A stretch of 64,000 nt of DNA from Acidilobaceae archaeon (GTDB lineage Archaea > Thermoproteota > Thermoprotei_A > Sulfolobales > Acidilobaceae). The stretch covers positions 542,104 to 606,103 of the forward strand of contig JANXEI010000001.1 in assembly GCA_025058835.1 (NCBI GenBank), read 5' to 3'. The position numbers were made by a program, and so were the translations under genes. The notes under the pieces are model-generated. The model did not search any database. It saw only the letters and a program-made list of their open reading frames with translations, and had not been told where the DNA came from. Shown piece by piece: positions 25,805 to 35,346 of the stretch. How positions within the stretch are numbered: position 1 is the first letter of the stretch; each line of letters opens with the position of its first letter.

Positions 25805-26047
25805 ATGAAGTTCCCGCAGATACCTGAAGGCTTTAGGTGGCTGGTCTACTTCACTGTATCCCTTGCCTTACTCGCCCTCTCGGTGCTTTTCATTACCTGG
25901 GGCATATCTTACATGGAGAGGGGGCTCGTGGCTACGTCTCTCATTTCAACGCTCGCTGGCTTTACTCTTCTCTCTGCCTCCCTCTATTCTCTAAGGCTCT
26001 CAGCCTACGTCTACGCAGCCTCTAAGGAGGAAAAGAGGGTTGCGTAA
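25805..26047 (+). CDS. Small two-helix membrane protein of the MoxR cluster
   Basis: An 80-residue protein with two clear hydrophobic segments (about residues 10-32 and 40-62) and a positively charged C-terminus. No family is recognised. ATG start with a GGTGAGAGG Shine-Dalgarno-like tract. It overlaps the DUF4350-like gene by eight bases and lies nine bases after the MoxR gene, so it is an integral part of the operon. Confidence 0.65.
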   Translation: MKFPQIPEGFRWLVYFTVSLALLALSVLFITWGISYMERGLVATSLISTLAGFTLLSASLYSLRLSAYVYAASKEEKRVA

Positions 26048-27392
26048 GAAGGTAACTCTGGTACCGCTCTTCACGCTCATACTGCTCCTGATAATAGGCT
26101 TCATAGGGGCAATAGAGAGAGGCCCTCTTACCCTCTCCGTTTATGTCGGGGCGCATCCGGCAAACGAGGGACCAATGGGGCTCTCAGAGCTCTATAAGAT
26201 GCTTCGAGCCAACTTTAGCGTGATTTTAGTCAACAGCTGGAAAGACGTGAAGCTAGAGGAGAAGTGCCGCGTCCTCATAGTCATCGTGTCGCCCGAACTA
26301 CCCTACACTGGAGAGGAGGCGGCGAGGATAGCAGAGGCCGTGAGGGCCTGTGAGGAGGTGAGGCTGTTAGTGGCAGACGAGACCGGCAACGCGAACCCGA
26401 TCTTGGCAGAGTTCGGCTCAGAGGTCCGCATCGGCACCAACGCGCTTAGGGAATACCCGCTCGTAGCAGTGGACGCGCCGTGGGGGAGCTACGTGCTCCT
26501 CCTCGACAGACCCTCCCCCCTCTTTGCCCATGGTAATGCAGAGGCGATAGGTATCGAGATAGGCGTGCAAGACCCGCAGGTCTATGCGTTCCTTGAAAGT
26601 AGAGGTCTAGTGTGGGGAGACGGGTCGGTATTTTTGAATCAGGTACTCCGATCGGAGAATAGCATCTACAGGGAATTCGTTAGGGACACCTTGTCATATC
26701 TCTGCAATAACTGCACGATTCTCTTGGACGCGACAAAGGCGCAGGCCATGAACCCCCTTGACTTCTTCCACGGGAACGTTTCTCCTGAGGTAGTTCCTCT
26801 CGTTGATCCCTTTTCTCTCCTCATATCCCTCCTCTCTCACATCATACATCCATCTAACTGGTTCTTCCCCCTTGCCCGCCTCGTCAATGCCCTTGTAGCT
26901 GATCTGCTTGTCGTGAGCCCCCTGCGCGAGCTCATAATAGTGGCCACCTTCATTGTCCTCTCTCTCTTCATATCGTCGAGGGAGAGCAGCGAAAGAGATG
27001 TGCCTTTGAGGGAGGTCACAGAGGTTCACTGGTATGGCTACTCGGCGCTCAAGGACAAGATCATGAAAGGAGGTAGCTCGCTGAAAAAGGACGACTTCGT
27101 AGCCCTATATGAGCTCCTCGATTACCTTCTTCTCTCTACAGCAGGCGTCTCGCTCTCATCGCCAGAAGCGGCATCGGTCTTGCAGAACAGAGGGATGAGC
27201 AGCGAAAAGGCCAAGGCTCTCGTAGAGTTCATGAACAAGTATTACAGGAGGGCTACGGGCAAGTCCCTCTGGCCTCCCGTGGTCTTCTGGAACAGCACGA
27301 CCAGGAAGGCCATCTCCCTAACAGAGGAGGCCCTCAAGGTGCTGGGATACAGCCTGATGGAGGCTAGAGGGATAGAGGGGAGAGTCCTATGA
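26040..27392 (+). CDS. DUF4350-like membrane protein
   Basis: A 450-residue protein with one N-terminal membrane helix, a large extracytoplasmic domain at about 30-240 with the outline of DUF4350 (GPMGLSELYKMLRANFSV, CRVLIVIVSPELPYTGEEA), a second membrane segment near residues 295-315 and a cytoplasmic helical domain at the end. DUF4350 proteins accompany MoxR-DUF58 systems in many archaea and bacteria; the function is unknown. Starts at TTG overlapping the previous gene. The stop overlaps the DUF58 start by four bases. Confidence 0.68.
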   Translation: MRKKVTLVPLFTLILLLIIGFIGAIERGPLTLSVYVGAHPANEGPMGLSELYKMLRANFSVILVNSWKDVKLEEKCRVLIVIVSPELPYTGEEAARIAEAVRACEEVRLLVADETGNANPILAEFGSEVRIGTNALREYPLVAVDAPWGSYVLLLDRPSPLFAHGNAEAIGIEIGVQDPQVYAFLESRGLVWGDGSVFLNQVLRSENSIYREFVRDTLSYLCNNCTILLDATKAQAMNPLDFFHGNVSPEVVPLVDPFSLLISLLSHIIHPSNWFFPLARLVNALVADLLVVSPLRELIIVATFIVLSLFISSRESSERDVPLREVTEVHWYGYSALKDKIMKGGSSLKKDDFVALYELLDYLLLSTAGVSLSSPEAASVLQNRGMSSEKAKALVEFMNKYYRRATGKSLWPPVVFWNSTTRKAISLTEEALKVLGYSLMEARGIEGRVL

Positions 27393-28699
27393 TTACCAAG
27401 AGCACGGAGAGGGCGCTAGCGCTAGCCTTGTTCGCCTCGCTGAGCATAGCCGTGGACACATTTGGCTTGGTTCCTGCAGGGAGGCTGGGGCTAGCAACGG
27501 TTCTCTTCCTTATCTTCCTGAAAACATACTCTACGCTGGCCCAAGCCTCCCTCGAGGGCCTCAGGGTTAAGGTGAGCCAGGAGGGAGCGCTAGAGGGGAG
27601 GCCTCTTCGCGTGACCTTCGAGATATGCAACCCCTTCATCATCCCCATAGCTTTCGTAGAGCTCTCCCTCCGATATCCGGAGTACCTCAAGCTCTCCGCT
27701 GGCTCTCCAGCTCTTCTCGGTGCAATACCTCCGAGGGGCTGTCTGAGCTACAGCGTTAGCTTCCTGGCGAGGGTAGGCGAACACGAGATCGGCCCCCTAA
27801 GGGCAGTGTTCAGGGACCCTCTCGGCATCTTCCGGGGCACTGAGATAGAGCTGGGGGAGAAGGCGCTGGTCAGAGTGAAGCCTAGGGAGAGCGAGAAGCT
27901 GAGGAGGGCTCTCTTCAGCATAAGTAGGAGCGGAGGCATGCTGAGGACCTCCAGAGCAGGGGAGGGGCTCGAGTTCCTCTCCACCCGTGAGTACGTGCCC
28001 GGCGATGACCTGCGGAGGGTCTTCTGGAAGGCGCTCGCCAAAGGGAGGCTGGCCGTGAAGGAGTTCGACAGAGAATCTACGCAGTATAACCTCGTTCTGC
28101 TCGCCCTAGGGAAGGACATGTTGACCGGTCCTTACTTACAGACGCCTCTTGAGCATGCGGCTAGAGTGATAGCAGTGTTGTCGAGATACTTTGCAGAGAA
28201 AGGGGAACAGCAAGCCCTCTACCTTGTCAATGGGGACAGACTCGACGGCATCAAGATGGTGAGAGGGAGGAAGGGATATGAGCTGACCATTCGTGCCCTC
28301 TCCTCTGTTAGGTTACATGATCTTCTTAACCAAAGGGAGACTAGCGTCGGGAAGGGAACTATAGCGAGGGAGCTCCTCATGACCCTCCCGCGCGAGCGGG
28401 TCAACATCATAGCCATTACCACCATGGGGAGCGCAAGGCAGCTAGCTGAAGAGCTGAAGGTGCTGGCTGAGAGCGGTCGTTGCTCCGTTTACATGTTCCT
28501 CATGGTGCCTCAGTTCTACGGCGTGGAGACCATGAGTCCTATGGAGAGAGCTATTTTCAGAATTAAGAGCTTCCAGGAGATTTTGTCCATGAAGGACGCT
28601 TTGAAAGAGATTAGGAAGACTGGTATAAAGGCTGTTATCGTAACACCTGGCGACATGGCTAGAAGGATCGTCATGAGGTTGGAGATGGAGAGGATGTAG
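27389..28699 (+). CDS. DUF58 protein with VWA-like domain
   Basis: A 436-residue protein with one or two N-terminal membrane helices, a beta-rich segment (REFCARVGEHEIGPLRAVFRD-like, about 110-155) and the DUF58 signature YVPGDDLRRVFWKALAKGRL at about 203-222, leading into a von Willebrand A-like fold. DUF58 proteins are partners of MoxR ATPases. The MIDAS residues of a canonical VWA domain are not obvious. ATG start overlapping the preceding stop. Confidence 0.88.
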   Translation: MITKSTERALALALFASLSIAVDTFGLVPAGRLGLATVLFLIFLKTYSTLAQASLEGLRVKVSQEGALEGRPLRVTFEICNPFIIPIAFVELSLRYPEYLKLSAGSPALLGAIPPRGCLSYSVSFLARVGEHEIGPLRAVFRDPLGIFRGTEIELGEKALVRVKPRESEKLRRALFSISRSGGMLRTSRAGEGLEFLSTREYVPGDDLRRVFWKALAKGRLAVKEFDRESTQYNLVLLALGKDMLTGPYLQTPLEHAARVIAVLSRYFAEKGEQQALYLVNGDRLDGIKMVRGRKGYELTIRALSSVRLHDLLNQRETSVGKGTIARELLMTLPRERVNIIAITTMGSARQLAEELKVLAESGRCSVYMFLMVPQFYGVETMSPMERAIFRIKSFQEILSMKDALKEIRKTGIKAVIVTPGDMARRIVMRLEMERM

Positions 28700-28700
28700 C

Positions 28701-29816
28701 TTGAACAGCCCATACGTAACCATTGCGACTTTACTCGTTGCCGGCCTGCTGGTGCTCCCCCTCTTCTCCTTGAACGTTAAGAACGTCCTCTCTGCTGTCG
28801 AAGCCTTTACTACCATATTGAGAGGGTCGCTGGAGCCTACGATCCAGAACTTCGAGATAGTAGTCAGGTCCGCAGCATCTGTGCTAGTCTTAGTTTTGCT
28901 TCTCTTCTCCGCTCTCTTTGTGAACGCTAGGAGCTATGCCTTTGCACTAGCCATATCTGTGGTATTCGTGGACAGCCAACTCATAACCGACCCTGCCATG
29001 CTCCTCCCCCTCGCGGCTCTCAGCTTTCTCGACGTCGTGAGATCAGGGTGGAGGAAGAACCAGATCTCTTCTCTAGGTAATCTTAGGCCTATTGCCTCTG
29101 CCGTCATGCTTTCATTTGCTCTCTTGGCGTTCTTTCTGCTCGTGGCCTGGCTTCTCTCATCAAAAATGTGGAGTTACGCGGAGGCTGCGAGGAGCTTGAA
29201 GGTCAACTCCCCTCTTCTAGCCGTCTTCATCGATCTCTTCTTCCGGAACCCGATAGGGCTCACCTTTGTGCTAGGTGTCGTAATCTTCGCGATCTACAGC
29301 CTCTCAAAGGATCTGGCGGAGTCCCTCGTCATCTTCCTTCGCCCCTCTCCCCAGAGCGCCTTGAAGTCTCTCAGAGAGCTCGTCGACTTCGGCGCTCCCA
29401 TCTCCCCGCCCTTGACCTCTCTCAGGAACGCCCTAGTCTCTCTTGCCATCTCCCCGCCGATTTACTATCTGATAACCCTCCTCCTCGCTAGGCTCGATCT
29501 ACAGATCCCTCCCCCTTACGACTCTATGCTTCGCTTTGTGATAGCTGCTCAGATATTCACCATTATATGGTTCCTCATTTCCCGCCTCACCGCAAGCTTT
29601 GAGGAAAAAGAGCCGTCGCTCCTCTCTACCTTCGTAGGCCTTGCTAGCGTTGCGATAGTTTACCTCATCCTCTATTTGGCAGCCTTATGGCACCCCGACT
29701 ACGGGATAAGCGTTGAGAGGGCAGATGAGGTGTTGAGAAAAGCAATATTAAGCTACTACGAAACTGTCCTTTACATGGGAGAGCTCCTGTTGACGTTCAT
29801 GGGGATAGCGCCATGA
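28701..29816 (+). CDS. Multispanning membrane protein of the MoxR cluster
   Basis: A 371-residue protein starting at TTG with about eight to nine hydrophobic segments and few charged residues. It holds the position often taken by transglutaminase-like membrane proteins in MoxR-DUF58-DUF4129 clusters, but no transglutaminase catalytic motif is visible. Family not recognised. It begins one base after the DUF58 stop and overlaps the DUF4129 gene by four bases. Confidence 0.65.
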   Translation: MNSPYVTIATLLVAGLLVLPLFSLNVKNVLSAVEAFTTILRGSLEPTIQNFEIVVRSAASVLVLVLLLFSALFVNARSYAFALAISVVFVDSQLITDPAMLLPLAALSFLDVVRSGWRKNQISSLGNLRPIASAVMLSFALLAFFLLVAWLLSSKMWSYAEAARSLKVNSPLLAVFIDLFFRNPIGLTFVLGVVIFAIYSLSKDLAESLVIFLRPSPQSALKSLRELVDFGAPISPPLTSLRNALVSLAISPPIYYLITLLLARLDLQIPPPYDSMLRFVIAAQIFTIIWFLISRLTASFEEKEPSLLSTFVGLASVAIVYLILYLAALWHPDYGISVERADEVLRKAILSYYETVLYMGELLLTFMGIAP

Positions 29817-30865
29817 AGATCGCCGTGCTCCTCCTCCTTGTGATCGTTGCCCATCCTGCAGCAGCGAGCGAGCCAATAGCTCCGAAGATCCACACCTACG
29901 GCTTCCCGCTCTCGGTTGCGGGAAAAGATCTGGACGAGCTGCTTCGCCAGATCTCTGCGGCCCTCCGAAACCTCGACCCCTCTACCGCTAGCTCCCTTGA
30001 GAGCCTTAGCAGGTGCGATACTCTGGAATGTATATCGAAGGACCCGAGGGCTAGGGAGCTGATAGAGAGGACCTTGAGCGAGGGAGGTCTCAACATCGAG
30101 GGGCTGAGGGAGGCTTCCATGGAGGAGCTCCTCGACATGATAGATGACCCGGGGCTAAGAGAGGCTATTTCAGAGATGATCCAGTCGGGGGAGGTGAGCA
30201 ATCAGAACACTCTAGAGATCCTCAATTCTATCTCCCAGCTCTACAAGGGGGGCTCCCTCTCCACGAAAGGCTACATGGCAGCGTTAGAGGCCGTCAAGAG
30301 GATCACTGAGAGGAACATGACTTTGGCGAGGAGCGTAGAGCTAGAGCAGTTACAGGCCATAAAGAGGGCCATATTTCAGAGCGACCTGATGAAGGAGGTG
30401 GCCAAGAAGCTTGCAGAGACTAACATTGAGGGGCCCTCTTTCCCCTCTCGATCAGATAGCTTTGCCATGCCCAGCCTCAGCGTGTCCCTAACGCCCCTTC
30501 TCCTCCTGCTTGCAGTCCTCGTGACGGTGCCTCTTGCTTTCCTCCTCTTCAAGACCCTAAACGTAGAGAGGAGACTGAGGATAGCCATGGCCTCGATCTC
30601 GCCTCCAGACGTTGGGGCTAGGAAGGGGAGCGTTGTGGCCCTGTACTGGGAGGCTGTGAAGATTGTGGAGGCAATAACGGGGAGGAAAAAGGAGGACGCT
30701 ATGACTCATCGAGAGTACCTGGCAGCAGTCAGAGGCCATGCCGCGGGGGGGCCTTTCGAGGAGATCACGCGTGCCTATGAGCAGGTGAGGTTCGGAGGGA
30801 GGAGCGAGGAGGAGCTCAAGGGCACCCTGGCAGGCAGCATGGAACGGCTCAGGAGGGCGGGATGA
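29813..30865 (+). CDS. Secreted/anchored DUF4129-domain protein
   Basis: A 350-residue protein with a signal peptide (residues 1-19, ending VAHPAAAS), a helical extracytoplasmic region to about residue 215, one membrane helix at about 225-246 (LLLLLAVLVTVPLAFLLF) and a cytoplasmic DUF4129 domain with VALYWEAVKIVEAITGRK and AMTHREYL at about 275-310. It ends the MoxR operon. The convergent trmI gene begins its 3' end 32 bases later, one of the few convergent pairs here that do not overlap. Confidence 0.75.
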   Translation: MKIAVLLLLVIVAHPAAASEPIAPKIHTYGFPLSVAGKDLDELLRQISAALRNLDPSTASSLESLSRCDTLECISKDPRARELIERTLSEGGLNIEGLREASMEELLDMIDDPGLREAISEMIQSGEVSNQNTLEILNSISQLYKGGSLSTKGYMAALEAVKRITERNMTLARSVELEQLQAIKRAIFQSDLMKEVAKKLAETNIEGPSFPSRSDSFAMPSLSVSLTPLLLLLAVLVTVPLAFLLFKTLNVERRLRIAMASISPPDVGARKGSVVALYWEAVKIVEAITGRKKEDAMTHREYLAAVRGHAAGGPFEEITRAYEQVRFGGRSEEELKGTLAGSMERLRRAG

Positions 30866-30897
30866 GCGAGAGCCGGGCCTGAGGGGGTGAGGAAGGA

Positions 30898-31680
30898 TCA
30901 ACCGGGCGACCGCACCTTCCTCAAAAAGACCAGATAGCCCATGAAGGGGTTGAAGCGAGAAGGCCTCACGACCTCCCTGCTCACCTCTATCTCCCTCTCC
31001 ATAAGCTCCGTTACCCTCGTCGCTATCCAGCCCTCGAGCTCGCTTACGTGAGAAATTAACTTCACCAGCTGGTTCATAGAAGGGAGGAAAACGACCAGAG
31101 GGGCGCCCCCCTTCATCCTCTCCCACAGGTGATCTAGGGCCTCCCACGGCTCGGGGACGTCGAGGAACCCGGCGTCTAGCTCCCTCTCAGCCACGTCTCT
31201 CCTCACGTCCCCCAGTTTCAGCTCCACGCATTTGGCGATCTCCCCGAACGTCTCCAGGTTCCTCCTCGCCGCTGCCAAGTTCTCCTCTTTTACGTCGTAC
31301 GAGTAGACTTTGCCGCCAGGACACACAGCGCTGGCCAAGTAGATGGTCAGGAAGCCGCTCCCCGTTCCCCCCTCCAGCACCCTCTGGCCCGGCGCAAGGT
31401 CAGCCTCCTCCACGGCGAAGCGGGCCTCCCTCGCGTAGATGACCTGAGTTACCCTCTCGAGAGACTCCTCCATGACCTCCCTCCTCGTGGGCTTCAGCAG
31501 GTATGCAACCCCCTCAGCCAACCTGACTGCATCGCCGTATTCTGCTCCTATCATGTCAGCACCCCTTATGATGCCTGCGGGCGTCGTGTAGGTTGCTCCC
31601 TTCCTTGCTCTCAGGTAGTACTTGCGGAGACCGCCCCTGTACTTCACTACCACCGTCACCAGCTCCCCCTCTGCTATCAT
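30898..31680 (-). CDS. trmI: tRNA (adenine-57/58-N1)-methyltransferase TrmI
   Basis: Archaeal TrmI, 260 residues, which methylates A57 and A58 in the T-loop of tRNA for thermal stability. The N-terminal small domain (YLRARKGATYTTPAG, about 21-35) is followed by the Rossmann core with motif I LEGGTGSGFLTIYLAS at about 102-117, the acidic YSYDVKEENL near 128 and the catalytic LDVPEPWEALDH at about 173-184. ATG start. It is divergent from tmcA and shares a palindromic CTTTAAAG box with it. Confidence 0.93.
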   Translation of the reverse strand: MIAEGELVTVVVKYRGGLRKYYLRARKGATYTTPAGIIRGADMIGAEYGDAVRLAEGVAYLLKPTRREVMEESLERVTQVIYAREARFAVEEADLAPGQRVLEGGTGSGFLTIYLASAVCPGGKVYSYDVKEENLAAARRNLETFGEIAKCVELKLGDVRRDVAERELDAGFLDVPEPWEALDHLWERMKGGAPLVVFLPSMNQLVKLISHVSELEGWIATRVTELMEREIEVSREVVRPSRFNPFMGYLVFLRKVRSPG

Positions 31681-31710
31681 CTTCCTGCCCCCCTCGATGG
31701 GGCAAGGGTG

Positions 31711-31718
31711 CTTTAAAG
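31711..31718. promoter_or_regulatory. Palindromic TATA-like box CTTTAAAG between trmI and tmcA
   Basis: A perfectly self-complementary CTTTAAAG lies about 35 bases upstream of both start codons (31680 on minus, 31751 on plus). A single symmetric element could set the level of two tRNA-modifying enzymes. Confidence 0.55.
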
Positions 31719-31750
31719 GTTCAGGATAGCCCCTCGATCTGACCGCCTAG

Positions 31751-34231
31751 GTGCGGAGCTTGACCCGACCGGAGGAGATGGAAAAAGTCGTGGAAGAGAT
31801 AGTGGCTAACTTGGAGACGAGGGCGGGGAAGAGGACCGTAAAGTTCGTCAAGAAACTCAGCGAGCAAATAAAGAAGGCAGTAAAGAACAGGTACAGAATA
31901 CTCCTCGTCCTCTCCGGGAGCGATCCGGCAAAGCTCGGCGCAGCCACGGCCAGAGCCCTGCTCTTCTACGAGAGGGTGGTCAAGAAGGCGAGGAGAGGGG
32001 ACATCAGGCTGCTCTACGTTCACCACAGCGAGTTCGAGGACGCGAAGCTGAGGAGGGACGTGGTGAAGAGAGCCCTGAAGGAGGAGGGCCTTCAGGCTAC
32101 CTTCACGGTTTTCGAGGAGAGCGAGAAGTATCTGGGCACCACCTTCCAGGCCCTCGTCCTGGACCTCGTCAACGACCTGAAGCCCAACGACGTGGGGAGG
32201 CTCGTGGGAGTGGTGGAGGGAGGGGGCATTATTGTGTTTCAGGTGCCCAGCTGGCGATCCTGGCCCACGGCTATGACCATCTTCAAGAGCAACCTCCTCG
32301 TGCCCGGCTACGAGCAGCCGAGGCACATCTTCATCTCCTGGTTCCAGAGGAAGCTCCTGGAGCACGAGAACGTCTTCGCTTTCGACCTAGACGAGGAGAA
32401 GCAGATCTACTCTAAACCTTACGAGGAGGTCCCCCCTGAGAGGGACAAAGTGTTCCTCCCCCCGAACCCATCTTTCCCCCGCGAGATCTACGAGTTGGCT
32501 TTGACAAACGATCAGGTAAAGGTAGTAAGCGCTATGGAGTGGTTCTACGAGAGGCCTCCGAAAGGCAAGAAGAAGGTGCTGGTCATAACCGCTGACAGGG
32601 GGAGGGGGAAGAGCTGTGCCGTAGGCATAGGCCTCGTGGGCCTGGCAAAGCAGCTCGGAGAGGTGAAGCATAGGGTCAGGATACTCGTCACTGCTCCAGA
32701 TGCGGGCAACGTCCAGAGCCTGATGGAGCTCGCCGTTAAGGCCGCAGAGGCTCTCGGCCTGGAGCCGAGGCCCATAAAGAAAGAGGGGAAGATCATAGAG
32801 ATACAGGGCAAGAAGTTCAGCATCGAGTACTGGGAACCCTACAAGATAACGGAGCTGGGCGGAGACATAGTGGCTGTGGACGAGGCGAGCGGCATCCACG
32901 TGCCCCTCCTCCACAAGATCTTGAAGGGTCACGACAGGGTGATCTTTGCAGCCACCGTTCACGGCTACGAGGGGGCGGGTAGAGGGTTTAGCGTGCGGTT
33001 CCTCTCAGCCCTCTCCAAGAGCGAGGAGGTGATGCTCAAGACGCTGGAGATGGAGGAGCCGATACGCTACGCTAGAGGAGATCCAATAGAGAGGTGGCTC
33101 TTCGACACCCTGCTGCTAGATGCAGAGCCCCCGGAGCTTGACGAGACGGACCTGGAGGACATAAAGACGGGCAACCTGGAGTACGTAATGCTCGAGCCAG
33201 AGAAGCTCTTCCAGGAGGAGAGGACGCTGAGGCAACTCTTCGGGATATACGTGCTAGCCCACTACCGCAACGAGCCTGACGACCTTGGGCTGTTGGCCGA
33301 CGCGCCCCATCACATAGTTAGGGCCGTGAGGACCGCTAGGGGGAAGAAGATCGTCTCAGCCCTCCAGATAGCTGTGGAGGGCGGCATAGAGGAGGAGCTC
33401 CTCGAGGGCCTGCTGAGAGGGGAGAAGCTGCCCGGCAACATCATACCCGACAGGCTCCTCAAGCACCTCCGCGTGAGGGAGCTGGGGAAGATGAGAGGGT
33501 GGAGGATCGTGAGGATAGCGACCCACCCAGAGGTGCAGGGGAGGGGCATAGGCTCGCGGGCCCTCCGCTTCCTCGAGGAGGAGGCGAAGTCCCTCGGCCT
33601 AGACTGGGTCGGCTCGGGCTTTGGGGCAAATGAACAGCTCCTGAGGTTCTGGTTGAAGAACGGCTACAGGATAGTTCACATCAGCCCTGACAGGAACCCG
33701 GTGAGCGGGGAGTACACGACCCTTGTCGTCAAGGGCCTCAGGCCAGAGGCACAAAGGCTCATAGACAGGGGCGCGAGGGAGTTCAAGCTAAAGCTCCTCG
33801 GCAGCCTTCACGACACCTACTTCGACCTCGAGGTGGAAGTGGCGAGGCAGATGCTCTCCCAGGACCCAAAGGGCATATCCGCTGCTTCACCGCGCCTTAC
33901 AGCCATCCAGAGGGACAGGCTCCTCTCCTACCTCACCGGCTTCATGACCTACGAGGCCGTTAACGACGTCATAGCAGAGCTAGCAAGGACCTACTGGCAT
34001 CGCGGAGACAGGGCCCTCAGCGAGGAGGAGGAGAGGGCGCTGATAGCCAAGACGCTGCAGGGGAAGCCGTGGGAGGAGGTGGAGGAGGAGCTGGGCACCA
34101 GGATGCAGAGGGCCCTGTCCTTAATAAGAGAGGCAGTGAGGAAGATGGCCCTCCTCTACCTTTCCCTCGAGGAGAAGGAGAGGGCTGGAGTTAGCGCAGA
34201 GGAGCTAGGGGGAGACGACCTTTATCCCTAG
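31751..34231 (+). CDS. tmcA: tRNA(Met) cytidine acetyltransferase TmcA
   Basis: An 826-residue ATP-dependent RNA acetyltransferase making N4-acetylcytidine in tRNA and, in hyperthermophiles, widely in rRNA. Domains in order: N-terminal DUF1726-like region (1-230), RNA helicase-like ATPase with Walker A DRGRGKS near residue 280 and Walker B-like DIVAVDEASG near 375, GNAT acetyltransferase domain with VQGRGIGSRAL at about 595-605, and a C-terminal tRNA-binding domain. Start is GTG. The 3' end overlaps the convergent HAD phosphatase by 27 bases. Confidence 0.95.
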   Translation: MRSLTRPEEMEKVVEEIVANLETRAGKRTVKFVKKLSEQIKKAVKNRYRILLVLSGSDPAKLGAATARALLFYERVVKKARRGDIRLLYVHHSEFEDAKLRRDVVKRALKEEGLQATFTVFEESEKYLGTTFQALVLDLVNDLKPNDVGRLVGVVEGGGIIVFQVPSWRSWPTAMTIFKSNLLVPGYEQPRHIFISWFQRKLLEHENVFAFDLDEEKQIYSKPYEEVPPERDKVFLPPNPSFPREIYELALTNDQVKVVSAMEWFYERPPKGKKKVLVITADRGRGKSCAVGIGLVGLAKQLGEVKHRVRILVTAPDAGNVQSLMELAVKAAEALGLEPRPIKKEGKIIEIQGKKFSIEYWEPYKITELGGDIVAVDEASGIHVPLLHKILKGHDRVIFAATVHGYEGAGRGFSVRFLSALSKSEEVMLKTLEMEEPIRYARGDPIERWLFDTLLLDAEPPELDETDLEDIKTGNLEYVMLEPEKLFQEERTLRQLFGIYVLAHYRNEPDDLGLLADAPHHIVRAVRTARGKKIVSALQIAVEGGIEEELLEGLLRGEKLPGNIIPDRLLKHLRVRELGKMRGWRIVRIATHPEVQGRGIGSRALRFLEEEAKSLGLDWVGSGFGANEQLLRFWLKNGYRIVHISPDRNPVSGEYTTLVVKGLRPEAQRLIDRGAREFKLKLLGSLHDTYFDLEVEVARQMLSQDPKGISAASPRLTAIQRDRLLSYLTGFMTYEAVNDVIAELARTYWHRGDRALSEEEERALIAKTLQGKPWEEVEEELGTRMQRALSLIREAVRKMALLYLSLEEKERAGVSAEELGGDDLYP

Positions 34232-34636
34232 GCTCTGCAGAGCTTCCGCCACCTTGGGATTGTCGTCGTAGACCACCTCTATCTCATAGCGTTTTGCCAG
34301 CTCCCTCATAGCCCTCACCTTGTGCTCCACCTCGTAGCCCCTCTCCTTCAGGATGACCCGATCCGGCCTCAGCCCCATCCCCATCAGCTGGGAGAGAGTT
34401 ATAGCCATCATCCTCCTAGGCCTCCCTGAGACGACGAAGACCTTGTACCCCCTCTCCTTGTACTGCTTGAAGAGCTGGGCCACCTCTAGCCGAGGCCTGT
34501 CGAGGTGGACGTACTTTTCGCTCAGGAAACAGTTCCAGAAACCCCTCCTGTCCTGCGATTCCTCCTCGCAGGCCCTGAACCTCTCGCTGCTGTCCACTAG
34601 GACGCCGTCCATGTCGAAGACCACGGCCCTCTCCAT
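34205..34636 (-). CDS. HAD-superfamily phosphatase
   Basis: A small cytoplasmic HAD hydrolase of 143 residues without a large cap domain. Motif I FDMDGVLVDSS is at residues 7-17 with both nucleophile and acid aspartates, motif II VVSGRP at about 67-72, and motif III/IV near VVYDDNPKVAEAL at about 120-132. It resembles polynucleotide phosphatase-like or sugar-phosphatase short HADs; substrate unknown. ATG start. Fourteen bases separate it from the methyltransferase upstream on the same strand. Confidence 0.82.
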   Translation of the reverse strand: MERAVVFDMDGVLVDSSERFRACEEESQDRRGFWNCFLSEKYVHLDRPRLEVAQLFKQYKERGYKVFVVSGRPRRMMAITLSQLMGMGLRPDRVILKERGYEVEHKVRAMRELAKRYEIEVVYDDNPKVAEALQSLGIKVVSP

Positions 34637-34650
34637 CTAGAGCCCCCAGC

Positions 34651-35346
34651 CTAGCCCTCTGCCACAAAGGTCTGGATGGCCATCCCCCCGAAGATCAACG
34701 TCTCGTAGTCCACCTCCCGCAGCCCCACCTCTCTCATGAGCTCCCTCCTCTCCTCCCTCTGCGGGAACAGCTGGAGGGACTTGAGGAGGTGCTGGTAGAC
34801 GTCCATGTGGCCCACTATCAGCCACCCGAGGACGGGTATTATTTTCCCTACGTAGAGCTTGTAGAGCTCCCTTATCAGCGGGTTCCTCGGCATCTCCATG
34901 TCCAAGAGCACGAACCTCCCCCCGGGCTTGATCACCCTTGCTATCTCTCTCGCTGCCTGCCTCTTGTCCTTCAGGTTGCGGATGCAGTAGGCAGCCGTGA
35001 CGCAGTCGAAGCTGCTGTCGCGGAAGGGAAGGTTGAGGGCGTCACCCTCTACGAGCTCCACCGTGCCGTTCCCCCCAGTCACAGCCCCGGAGAGCATTTC
35101 CCTTGAGAAGTCCACGCCCAACACCTTCCCTCCCTTGCCCACCACCTTCTCTAGCTCAGCTGCCACCATTGCAGTGCCGGTGCAAACGTCTAGCGCTACC
35201 GAGTCCCTCCTCATTCTGCACTTGCTCACCATCTTCCTCCTCCACGCCTGGTCCATGCCCCAGCTCATGACTATGTTCATGAGATCGTAACGCCAGGAGA
35301 TCCTCCTGAAGGCGTCCCTCACGTACGCGTCGTTAATCCCCCTCAA
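34651..35346 (-). CDS. UbiE/MenG-type quinone C-methyltransferase
   Basis: A 231-residue SAM methyltransferase with the UbiE/COQ5 signature: RRISWRYDLMNIVMSWGMDQAWRR (about 12-35, split in two motifs), motif I LDVCTGTAMVA at about 53-63, and AYCIRNLKDKRQAAREIARV at about 118-137 (UbiE signature 2). It likely methylates the ring of a menaquinone-type precursor, with the UbiA prenyltransferase at 49.9-50.8 kb as a possible pathway partner. The frame is open upstream, but TTG at 35346 follows a GAGGGG tract and gives the family length; it overlaps the previous gene by 14 bases. Confidence 0.85.
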   Translation of the reverse strand: MRGINDAYVRDAFRRISWRYDLMNIVMSWGMDQAWRRKMVSKCRMRRDSVALDVCTGTAMVAAELEKVVGKGGKVLGVDFSREMLSGAVTGGNGTVELVEGDALNLPFRDSSFDCVTAAYCIRNLKDKRQAAREIARVIKPGGRFVLLDMEMPRNPLIRELYKLYVGKIIPVLGWLIVGHMDVYQHLLKSLQLFPQREERRELMREVGLREVDYETLIFGGMAIQTFVAEG

